Source: Umbelopsis isabellina (Eukaryota > Mucoromycota > Umbelopsidomycetes > Umbelopsidales > Umbelopsidaceae). From it: a DNA stretch of 64,000 nt. The stretch lies in the NCBI GenBank assembly GCA_016758905.1, contig JAEPQZ010000007.1:430036-494035 (forward strand). The letters run 5' to 3'. The notes under the pieces are model-generated. The model saw nothing but the letters and a program-made list of their open reading frames with translations, was not told the DNA's origin and searched no databases. The translations under genes were made by a program, and so were the position numbers. Position 1 is the first letter of the stretch; each line of letters opens with the position of its first letter. Shown in pieces: positions 55,834-64,000 of the stretch.

Positions 55834-58210
55834 GATGAGTTTGGCTCGGGTTCTAGTAGTTATATGCCTTCAAGAAGGCACACCTGGTCAATCAAAAACA
55901 AAAGGGTAAGGAGGGCGACCCAGTGCCGGAAGGGTATGAGAGATGCAAGTATCTGTGAAATAGCAAAATCGAGATGGTTGAAGCCATCTGGTGGATAGGG
56001 CAATTGTAGCCAGAGGTGTTGTGGAAGCATTGGGCACTCCATGAGATGACGGCGCGACGAGCGATCAGTGCCACAAAGGCATGCTCGCGGTTTGCCGGGC
56101 AGCCAGCCGAGGCGCCAACGCCAAGAGACGACTCCTTTCTCTGCGCGTCGCCGGGACTAGCAAGACTGGGTCAATGCCAATCGTTGGTAGGCAACCTCGA
56201 ACCAAGATGTGGCTCTCTCTGAACAGCTCTAGCTCACCTTGCCTGTATTCTAAAATTGTGTCTTTCAGATCAAGCGGTGGAGGATCAGGTAGAGCGGTGT
56301 AAAGGGGGTTAAGACGCAGTAAGGGCAGTCTGAAGCCAGGGAGGAGGACAGGGGACAGCAGAGAGATGAGGCAGTCATCAGGTAGGTACGTCAGTCGAAC
56401 ACAGAACTTGAGGATCAGCGTTAGAGCGCGAGCTTCCATCGCCGGCATGTCAGTCATGTGTCGGAACGGGTGGACCGTTGACGTTGGGTGACCACCAGCG
56501 ATGGCACATAGGCAGCGGTCATGTAGCCGGTTGAGGTTCTTGACGTCCGTTTTAGTAAGCGCTGAGATGGCTAGGCCATACTCAAACTTTGGGCGGATGA
56601 ACTGTCGGTACAGGCGTGCACTCAATAGCGGGTGGAAGCCAGATGGTCGTGCTCCAATAGCTTGGAGCGTGGCCATGGCCAACCGTGTACCTCTGGTACG
56701 GTATTGGATCAGAGAGCTGGCTGAGAGACCGTTCTTCCGAAATGGAAGACCAAGGTACACAAACTCTTCTACCGACTGTAGTTCCTCTCCATAGAGAGTC
56801 AGCGGTCGCGGCGAGTTGAGAGTGGCACACTTGGTTGGACTCCAGCGGTGGCCTAACTGGTGTGAGTGCGCTGCAGCAATGTCCAGCATGCGCTGCGCAC
56901 ATCTGCCACTGATCCAAGGATCGCAACGTCATCTTCAAACAACAAGGAGTTAATAACGGTCGGAGGGTCGGCGACTCGTATGGAATTGAGTGAGACTACT
57001 GCACGCAGTGCCTCTGGGAGGAAATTGATGTAGATGGAGTATAGATGAGGGCTGAGAACTGAGCCTTGCAGTACACCTGTTGCCGGAGAGGAGGGTGCTG
57101 ACGTCTGGTTCGATAGCAAGACAGAGGTGGCAACATCATCAAACAAGTGTTGGATCAAGGAGAGAAGTCCAGTGTTAGTACCATGGGAGGCGAGAGTCTG
57201 CCAGATGATGTTACGATCAACAGCGTCGTACGCCGACTGGATATCAAGGAAGGCAACGACTGTTGGGCGATGCTGGGCGATGCTGGAGTTGCCGCTGCAT
57301 ATGCATCAATTCATGGAGACATAACGCCTGGTCCATGGCACTTCTTTGTGGTCGCAAACCACCTTGGGCAAGATCAAGCTCTGGGGACTCCGCAGACAAA
57401 GCTGGTGCTAGGCAATATTCCATAAGAATGGAGGTCAAGGAAATGGGCCGGTAATTGCTGGCCAAGGTAGGGTCGCCTTTCTTGAAGATAGGACACACTT
57501 GCGCATGTCGCCATCCGGGAGGGGTATAGCTCCACGTCCAGCACAGTTGGAAGAGAGGGAGCAGTAAACGGAAGAGCGGTTTACAGATGGGTTTAAGCAT
57601 CTCTGCGCGTAGGTGGTCTGCGCCAGGCGCCTTGCGATTTGGTAGCCTGCGTATCACTGCTCCAACGCTATCCATAGTGAATGGGCTCTCATCTAGGCTG
57701 TGGACCAGGAGGGAGCTCTGGAGCTATCGCCCTGTCAGCAGGGAGGAATCTGCCATCACTGACCGAAGCCAGCTGTTGGGACATGGTCTCCGCTGCCACC
57801 ATCGGCCCATCAGGGTGGCAATAGGTAGGTTGCGTTTGCCTTAGACATCGAATTGCCTTGATCTTGGACGTGGCCGCAGCAAAGTTCCGTTCCAGTGCAT
57901 CGCAAAATGCACGGTAGGCTTGGCGTCGAGCCCGCTTGACACCAAGTCGGAAGGCATGGAGAGCAGTAAGGTAACTTTCCCACCACGGGATCTTGTCTAG
58001 GCCGACAGCACGATTCCAGCTGCGATAGCAGTAGTCTCGCGCAGCGGCGGCGTCCATCAGGGCCGGAGTCCAGAACCATTTCCAGTGTTTCGGCCGCGGT
58101 TTCTTGTCGCCAACACTTCGAGACAGAGCTGATTAAATGAGCTCATTGAACTTTTTTTTCAGCCAAGCCGTCAATGTCGGGTTTTCCAAGTTGCGGTTGG
58201 TCCAGGTGGG
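55800..58210 (-). mobile_element. 5'-truncated, degenerate LINE copy (reverse transcriptase region)
   Basis: Minus-strand frames at 58057-57689, 57675-57244, 57158-56853 and 56889-56065 align in order to ORF2 of the nearly complete copy. They cover its central region, the RT domain (LPNRKAPGADHLRAEMLKP, VCPIFKKGDPTLASNYRPIS, GVLQGSVLSPHLYSIYIN) and the C-terminal CxC...H...C knuckle (CLCGTDRSSRRHLMEC, 56090-56030). At least four frameshifts and stops break it, including TAA near 58130. The catalytic box is FEDD in place of FADD. The upstream endonuclease is missing, so the copy is 5'-truncated near 58210, the usual outcome of LINE insertion. Its end resembles the element starting at 63605. 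Confidence 0.85.
56853..57158 (-). pseudogene. LINE reverse transcriptase catalytic segment with FEDD
   Basis: This 101-codon segment contains GVLQGSVLSPHLYSIYIN and SLLFEDDVAILGS. The nearly complete copy has SLLFADDVALLG. Changing the residue before the catalytic Asp pair from Ala to Glu would be expected to damage the active site. It fits a copy decaying without selection. Confidence 0.8.
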
Positions 58211-58739
58211 CTAAGTGGCGCGCGCGTAAGAATTGTGACTGATTTCAGGATAGGACCCGGCTAGAGTGAATCAGATGCGATCGAAAGTTGCACTGGTTTA
58301 TGAAGAGAGGACAAGCAATGGCCGACCTGAACAATTCATACCAGCCTTTGACAATCTCCTGTGCGCGCAAACCGATCAACGATGCTGGAGAATATTGCTC
58401 TCTCAGGATTGTCATCAGCGTCGGTATGCCAGGACCAAAACTCTCCCCACGTTAGGTAAATCCTTGCGCACACACGCACGTACATTCAGGCTGTTGATGT
58501 TCAGATGAACACCTTATAGAAGTAGTGTTACGATAATGCTCGCAGCGCAATTAGACAGAAACATAGTCACAGGTTACAAAATCAGTCACGTGTCGAAAAG
58601 TTGAAGTTTCTGAAAATCTCGTATCTAGGGAGCTTTTACATATAAATACTTTCTAAAAAATTAAACTGCAAGAAAGATAGTCTATTGCTTTTACATAAAA
58701 GTATAAGGGTAACATTAAATGGCTTGTAAATTGATTTAT
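58211..58739. other. Spacer between LINE copies
   Basis: About 530 bp between the 5' truncation of one copy and the 3' tail of the next. An 80-codon plus-strand frame (58266-58508) has no recognisable product. The right part (about 58640-58740) weakly resembles 53620-53700, so it may belong to the tail repeat. Confidence 0.4.
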
Positions 58740-58804
58740 CGCGACTTGAAGTTTTAAAAATGGTTACGCGGGGTCAAAATCCAAATGGTGGTCCAGCCTA
58801 TAAG

Positions 58805-58960
58805 AAAGCTCGCTTAGCTTAGTCGAAAGGTTATCATGGTTTATTGAAGTGTATTGCATGGCTCCTATAGGACAAACTGCTACTTCAGAACCAAAAACCC
58901 CCATAGAGTACTATCATTGTGGAGGGAAAGGATAAGAATGGAAAAAAGAATAAAAACTAA
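58805..58960 (-). repeat. LINE 3' tail repeat, copy 2 (diverged)
   Basis: Shares GCTCGCTTAGCTTAG, GTTTATTG and the following CAATGC...GGC pattern with copies 1 and 3, with more substitutions. It terminates the nearly complete LINE. Confidence 0.7.
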
Positions 58961-59044
58961 GTTTGTACTCCGACTTCTTCCACCTAGCCACGTTGCACTA
59001 CTGACTTGATTCGGAGCTTATAGCTTACAAGTTGTGTGAGCCGG

Positions 59045-62000
59045 TTATGGCGGAGGAGAAGGCGAAGATCGCCCTGAGTTTGGAGAGGGTTCAGTCCACG
59101 AGGATCCAGGGACTGGTTCCTCCGGGAAGATTGTATCGGGGTGGATGAGGCGGTCGACGTGAAGAAGGATGTTGAGCAGGTCGCTCCAAAAAGGTGGTGG
59201 CAACCTTGGTGAGGTGGTCAGTGCGGAAATTGCAAAATCAACAGCGTTTTGGTCGGATTCAGGAGGAGCGGGTAGTGTGTCCAAAAAGTGGGAGGGGATG
59301 ATCGGGCACTCCATGACGTGTCTACGGGAGAGATGGTCATTCCCACAAGAGCACTCGCGAGGTTGTCCGGGGAGCCAGCCCATGCGCCATCGCATTAGGC
59401 GACTCCTCTCTCTCCTCGTAGCAGGGACGGTCAGCATGGGATTGATTCCTATAGTCGGACGGCATCCTTTCATCAAAGCTCGTTTCTCGCGTACCTGCTG
59501 GAGCTGCTCCTGGCGGTACGCAAGAATGATTTCTTTGACGTAAGGTGGTGGTAGGGGTGGGTTCACTAGGTAAAGAGTATTACGGCGAAGGCTGGCCAGT
59601 CGGTGGTGGGGGGCAAGTGGACTAATGAGTGTGATGAGTCATCCTGAGGGTAGGCGGTGTAGGCAAAGGCAGAACTTGAATACCAGGGTCGTGGCGCGCT
59701 GGCGCATGGTCGGTAGGTTGCACAAGTGTCGGAAGACAGCGGTGGAGGAACGACGGTGACCGCCGAAGATCATTCGCAGGCATCGGTCTTGGATCTGCTC
59801 GAGGTCTCGGTAGTCGGAGACTTGGAAGTTTGAAATGGCTAAGGCGTATTCAAACTTCGGTCGGATGAATGTTCGATACAAGTGGGCCCCCAATCGCTGA
59901 CTGAAGCCAGAGGGGCGAGCCCCAATGGCTTGTAGGTTGGCCATGGCAAAAAGGGTACCTGGTATGCGGTGCGAGAGCAGCGAGGAGGTGGACATGCCAG
60001 AGCATTGGAATGGTACGCCAAGATAGATAATTCATCCACGGTGGGTAGGACTTCGTCGTACAATGTGAACTGTCGTGGGCCGTTGAGTACCGCACATTTG
60101 GTCGGGCTCCATCGGTATCCCTGTTTAAGTGAGTAGGCTGCAGCAATGTCTAACATTTGCTGTACTTCAGTGGGGGTTCCAAGGAGCGCGACGTCATCTG
60201 CAAATAAAAGTGAGTTAATAGGGATGGGAGGCGATCCGACAGTCGTAGTGAGTTGCGTTGCCGCTTCACGCAGGACTGAGGGTAGGGTATTAATGTAGAT
60301 GGAGTATAGGTGGGGGCTAAGGACAGATCCTTGTAATACTCCGGTGGCTGGTGATGTAGGCGGGGAAATGTGATTCGATAGAAGGACAGAGGTGGTGACA
60401 TCGTCAAAGAGGTGGCGAAGGAGTGAAAGGAGGGGAGGTGGTGTTGAAGTGGCTGCAAGGGCGGTCCAGATGATATTCCGGTCGACGGTGTCATATGCTG
60501 CCTTGATGTCAAGGAAAGCAATGACAGGGGGTCGATGGTGTGCTTGGCGGAAGAGATGCATCATCTCATGTAAACATAGGGCTTGGTCCATTGCACTACG
60601 TTTCGGGCGAAACCCTCCTTGGGCAAGATCGATGACAGGGGAGTGTAAGGAAAGTAGGGGGGCTAGGCAGTATTCCATGGCTTTGCGAAGAATGGAGGTG
60701 AGGGACATTGGTCGGTAGTTAGCGGCCATGGTTGGGTCTCCCTTCTTGAAGATAGGGCAGACTTGAGCGTGGCGCCATGTGGGGGGGGGGACGTAGGACC
60801 ACTGCCAGCAGATGGTAAATAAAGAATGGAGGAGAGGGGTGAGTGGTTTGACAATGGGTTTTAGCATTTCGGCTCGTAAGTGGTCTGAGCCTGGTGCTTT
60901 CCGATTTGGCAGCTTTTTAATGGCTGTTTGGATGTCGTCGGTGTCGAAAGGAGTGTCGTTTGTTCTGTGTGGAAGGAGAAGGGAAGGGAGCGACGGAGGG
61001 CGATCGGGTGAAAGTAGGTGGCCGTCGCACACTGAGGCTAGGTGCTGGCTCATCACTGTGGCGGCTGCACTAGGCTCATCCGGGTGGACAAAGGAGTGTT
61101 GTTGTTGGCGTCGTCGTCGTATGACCTTGATTTTGGAAGTCGCCTTCACAAAATCTCGTTCTAATGCGTTGCAGAACGCTTGGTAGGCACGTCGACGAGC
61201 TGCTTTAATGTCCCGACGAAAGGCAAGGTGCGCTTCGCGGTGTTGGGTCCACCAGTCAGCCTTTTCCACTCCAATTGCACGGCGCCATTTGCGATAGCAA
61301 GTATCCCTATAGGCAGCCGCAGCAGCCAGAGATTTGGACCAGAACCACTTCCAGTGCTTTGGGCGGGGTGATCGGTCTCCAACAGAGCGTGTGAGAGCAT
61401 CATAAATCAACTCGTTCAGTGAATCCGCGAGTTGGTCAATGTTTGGAGTCGTTGTTGGTGGGTGGTCTACCAGGTCACGGAGCTGTTCTAGCAATGGTTC
61501 GGAAGAGGCTGCAAAGATGGATTCGTACAACTCGAAGCAATCCGTCTCCTGGAGTCTCGACAGATTCCACATCCGTCGGGTAGGGGGTGTGGTAGTGATG
61601 ATTTCTGTCGGGGGGAGGTCGAAAGAGGCCGAAAGAAGGTGATGGTCAGATCCCAGGGACAGGTCTGTGCGGATCGTCATGGTGGCATTAGAAGGTGGAA
61701 AGTTGGAAGTAAAAAGATCGATGATACTCTGGAGAGTTTGACCTTGACGAAATTTGGTGTAGGTTGGGATACCGTACGCCATGTCCGTGTTCCATAGCTG
61801 AAGTTGATGGTCGGATAACCATTGATTCAGCGTACGGCCACGGACATTCTCGTCATGGTCGCCAGTGCGTTGCGGCATCCTGGCATTGAAGTCGCCACAA
61901 ATGATGGTATTCACATCCAGAGGGATGGATCCTAGCATTGTGAAGACTTCATCATCGTTGAGGGAAGGAGGGAAATAGCAACAAATGATCGTAATTGAGG

Positions 62001-62286
62001 ATATGCGAAAGGAGAGGAGGTATTTCGACGTCATGGGAAGGGGAAGGATGGGGAGGGTGCAAGATGGCGATATCAAAGCAGTGATTCCATGTGTGCCTCT
62101 AAAGTTTCCCGTTGTAGGGTGGCCATAGTTGTAGAATTGTGTCCATGTTGTAGGTAATCTAGCTGGGGGAAGTAGCCAGGTCTCGGTGATAAAGAGAATG
62201 TCATAGGAGTGGCAGTGTTGTAGTACATCGTCAACGGAGCTCGCCTGGAGTCCGTTGGCGTTCCATAACCCAAGAGTGAAGCTCAT
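59045..62286 (-). pseudogene. LINE ORF2: AP-endonuclease and reverse transcriptase (disrupted)
   Basis: The first 815 codons (62286-59839) are open. The endonuclease domain (about 1-235) has the catalytic pattern NANGL, ITETW, CGDFNAR and GSDHHLL. The reverse transcriptase (about 480-745) has KKLPNRKAPGSDHLRAEML, CPIFKKGDPTMAANYRPMS, AFLDIKAAYDTVDR, GVLQGSVLSPHLYSIY and the intact FADD box. A one-base loss near 60028 shifts the frame (VDEL then garbage); the correct continuation is read from about 60025 to 59045 in another frame. That part is interrupted by a TGA at 59639-59641. It ends with the CSCGNDHLSRRHVMEC knuckle. Restart is coupled to ORF1 through the ATGA overlap. Homology with the degenerate copy defines both lesions. 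Confidence 0.85.
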
Positions 62287-63472
62287 TGGGTTGTGGTCAT
62301 GGCATCGGTGGAGTGGTAGGAGTCAGATGAGCTGATCGACAGCGCTCGACGCTTCCTAGTGTCAGTCTCCTGAGGTCGATGGGTGCGGGGAGGGAAGGTG
62401 CCGGTGAATGGGTTGTCTTTGTGTGGTGGTACCGAGGCGGCTAGCTCCGTGAGGGTGATCCATTTCTGGTCCACGAAGTAACGGCCAACCGCAGTGGCGA
62501 TCTCAGATCGCATGTACTTGAGCGTGCGCATCATGCGGTTTGCATGAATGCTGTTGGCTAATTGCTGCCTGTCGCTTGCAGAGAGGGTGTCGTGCTTGGG
62601 GTCAGCAATGTGAGCGGGATCTGTCGGTTCGAAATCCACCGACTTGATATCGTGCTTCTCCAGCACTTGTCTCACGGTGGGTGCGTACTGAACATGGACC
62701 AGGAGACCTAAGATCTTCCTTGTCGGCATCGTGATGTCCAGTATTCGGGATGTTTCTAGCCCCAGGCGGCGAAGGCGGGTGCGAGCCTCGGAGCGTTTCA
62801 TCCGACGGTTGCGCGGGAGGTAGATGTACTCATAGGCCCATTATCTTCTTTAAAGACACGGACGTCGGCAGCTATGGACCGGGCAGTTGAGGGCTTTTTT
62901 CTTGCGGGCAGGTGGACTTTGGTCCTTTCCGCCCATGTTGCTGAGGGAGGGTTAGTAACTGATACAGAGGTTGGGACTAGAGTCGGAGCTTGGAATGTGA
63001 ATTTGTGTAACGGTGTGGCCGATGCCGGCTTCCGTGGTGTTTGTTGTTTACGTGGTAGAGTTTGGGAGGGCAGTTTTGTAGGAGCAGGCAGTGGGAAGGA
63101 AATATTTCCCTTCTTGCCTCTGTCTCCAATGACCTGGGCCATCAAGAGTTCGTACATTGCCGTCATTTGGGCAAGTGCTTCCTGCAGTGTCTTGAGCTCA
63201 GCACGTAATACCGCAATCACCTCGCTGGTGTTGTCGGTGGTTGGTAGGCTAGTGTTCTCGCGAGTTTCGGTTTTTCCTTCTGGTAAGCGGACTTGGAGTT
63301 CTTCCATGGTAGTTGGTGCGCTGCAGGAGCTACAAAGCACAGCTGCGGCTGATGTTGGGCTCGGTTCAACTCCCATGAGGGAGCCGACTTCAGCACAGGT
63401 TGGGCAGGCTAAGGTTTCTCTTCTTACCACAAAGATGGAGAAGAGAGCCTTTTGGACTTCTAAGTGACTCAT
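62283..63472 (-). pseudogene. LINE ORF1 (nucleic-acid-binding, frameshifted)
   Basis: The ATG at 63472 opens a frame of 225 codons: an N-terminal segment with Cys pairs (CPTCAEVG, LCSSCSAP) that may bind zinc, then a short coiled coil (EVIAVLRAELKTLQEALAQM) and a basic Pro/Ser-rich linker. The frame closes at 62798. A second frame from about 62838 to 62283 continues with YEYIYLPRNRRMKRSEARTR and DPAHIADPKHDTLSASD, ending at TGA 62285-62283. A shift of one base near 62838 would link the two frames; whether it is a lesion or a programmed shift cannot be decided from one copy. Role by analogy: RNA-binding/chaperone protein of the LINE ribonucleoprotein. Confidence 0.75.
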
Positions 63473-63604
63473 CTGGTAATCAGAGAGTGCAGGTGTATTG
63501 GTATGTAAAGTGTAGGCAATGGGGGTGTTTATTGTATCTTTTATTGCTGAGGAGAATATTTTGCTCAGAAAGTGGGCAAAAATAAATGTGGAGCAGAAAG
63601 AAGA

Positions 63605-63790
63605 TGCTCGCTTAGCTTAGGTTAAAGATTATGTTTATTGGAGGGACAATGGCAATACCTTGCGTAGGCTGCTGCCGCCCTGGGATTCAAGAAGTTATCA
63701 TGATCGAGTTATAAGAAACGGACAAAGAAGTAAAAAACCCCAAAACAATCAAATTACTAAGAGGGGATAAAAAAGGAAAGGTTAAAAGTC
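63605..63790 (-). repeat. LINE 3' tail repeat, copy 3
   Basis: Closely matches copy 1: GCTCGCTTAGCTTAGG, TTAAAGATTATGTTTATTGG, GTAGGCTGCT, TATCATGA and AATCAAATTACTAA in the same order. The match is stronger than between copies 1 and 2. Confidence 0.8.
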
Positions 63791-64000
63791 AGGTAGGGTG
63801 GTCACTTGCGGGGTCTACTCTTGCCACTCGGTAATCCATGCACAGCTGCGCTAAAAGTTGTGGCAGTGTGGTGGATCAGAGGAGAGGGGAGTAAATCCGT
63901 TCGGTGACGGGACGGTGTGTCACCCAAGAGGAGCCTGGGTTGGGTTCTGGTGGTAAAGTGCCTTCTTGGAGGCACATCTGGTCAATCAAAAACAAGAGTG
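63605..64000 (-). mobile_element. 3' end of another LINE copy, runs off the window
   Basis: The tail GCTCGCTTAGCTTAGGTTAA at about 63606 marks the 3' end, in the same orientation as the other copies. From 63878 leftwards-to-right on the minus strand, an open frame (64000 down to stop 63878-63876) reads LLFLIDQMCLQEGTLPPEPN, similar to the ORF2 end of the copy at 55800 (DQVCLLEG, PEPNSSWVT). This copy is thus closer to the degenerate copy's subfamily than to the nearly complete copy. The rest lies outside the window. Confidence 0.75.

Larger units (their letters stand above)
53640..55840 (-). mobile_element. Mosaic of LINE fragments (3' tail, ORF1 and ORF2 pieces)
   Basis: Read on the minus strand this block is a jumble of pieces from the same LINE group. 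A 3' tail with GCTCGCTTAGCT sits at 53770-53950. An ORF1 segment lies at about 53960-54655, an ORF2 endonuclease start at about 54640-54980, and another ORF1 start region at about 55360-55830. Each has frameshifts or stops. The order (ORF1, ORF2 start, ORF1) cannot come from one element, so at least two or three insertions or deletions are nested. The tail shares sequence with 58740-58960 and 63605-63790. No intact protein is encoded. Confidence 0.75.
58740..63600 (-). mobile_element. Nearly complete APE-type LINE (non-LTR retrotransposon)
   Basis: About 4.8 kb with sense on the minus strand: 5' end near 63600, ORF1 63472-62283, ORF2 62286-59045, then a 3' UTR and tail carrying GCTCGCTTAGCT at about 58808 (minus-strand 3' end). 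There are no long terminal repeats. ORF2 has an AP-endonuclease and a reverse transcriptase followed by a CxC...H...C knuckle; no RNase H was recognised. This is the layout of Jockey/CR1/I-like LINEs, but I cannot place the clade. It carries one ORF1 frameshift, one ORF2 frameshift and one nonsense codon, so this copy is not autonomous. GC content and codon use differ from nearby host genes. Confidence 0.88.

Noticed and set aside
60392-61186. Plus-strand frames of 108-124 codons inside the LINE
   Set aside because: They are antisense to the reverse transcriptase, which carries all the recognisable motifs.
53620-64000. Possible LTR retrotransposon because the tail sequence recurs
   Set aside because: Repeats are 3' tails of separate LINE copies in one orientation; there is no integrase, protease or paired LTR.

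Overview
The window is nuclear DNA of a filamentous fungus. Genes are dense, lie on both strands and are interrupted by many short introns (about 50-80 bp, almost all GT-AG). Gene content (three-finger-free GATA factor, IRA-type RasGAP, m-AAA protease, formin, Rag GTPase, a BLOC-1 subunit, cysteine dioxygenase) fits an early-diverging fungus; Mucoromycota is my best guess, but this is inference and no rRNA or marker was available to settle it. No tRNA, rRNA or CRISPR array was recognised.

Layout. 1-6200: ARB1-type ABCF ATPase (cut by the window edge), arginine methyltransferase Rmt2, a BLOC-1 subunit 5-like coiled coil, prefoldin subunit 4, and a biotin carboxylase/biotin carrier protein. 6200-7750: gene-poor, with remnants of reading frames. 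7750-18000: a lysine-rich repeat secreted protein, a coiled-coil/SH3BGR protein, a DPP5-like S9 peptidase, an alpha/beta-hydrolase fused to a dual-specificity phosphatase, and a second secreted protein. 18300-28760: RCC1, Gtr2/RagC-like GTPase, SIRT4-like sirtuin, cysteine dioxygenase, a 9-bp minisatellite, a two-finger GATA-like factor, a 46-residue two-exon small gene, Mediator subunit 9 and prefoldin subunit 5. 28990-47215: three large + strand genes: a diaphanous-type formin (14 exons), a mitochondrial m-AAA protease and a neurofibromin/IRA RasGAP (16 exons). 47600-53615: a low-complexity hypothetical protein, a DUF1764 protein with a tiny last exon, and an MCT-family transporter with a 5-nt microexon.

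53620-64000 is a transposon block. It holds at least four pieces of APE-type LINEs, all with their sense strand on the minus strand and arranged head to tail. One is nearly complete (about 58800-63600; ORF1 and ORF2 overlap by an ATGA stop-start) but carries two frameshifts and one nonsense codon. The others are 5'-truncated or scrambled.

The host genes are mainly housekeeping: protein folding (two prefoldin subunits), small-GTPase control (RCC1 for Ran, IRA for Ras, Gtr2 for TORC1, formin for Rho), mitochondrial metabolism and quality control (sirtuin, m-AAA) and transcription (Med9, GATA). They do not form a functional cluster. The most unusual items are the hydrolase-phosphatase fusion, the LINE array with its stop-start overlap, the stand-alone biotin carboxylase with a pyruvate-carboxylase-like biotin site, and the small two-exon gene.

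Exon boundaries were placed by hand from splice consensus plus frame and family continuity; individual coordinates may be off by one or two bases.
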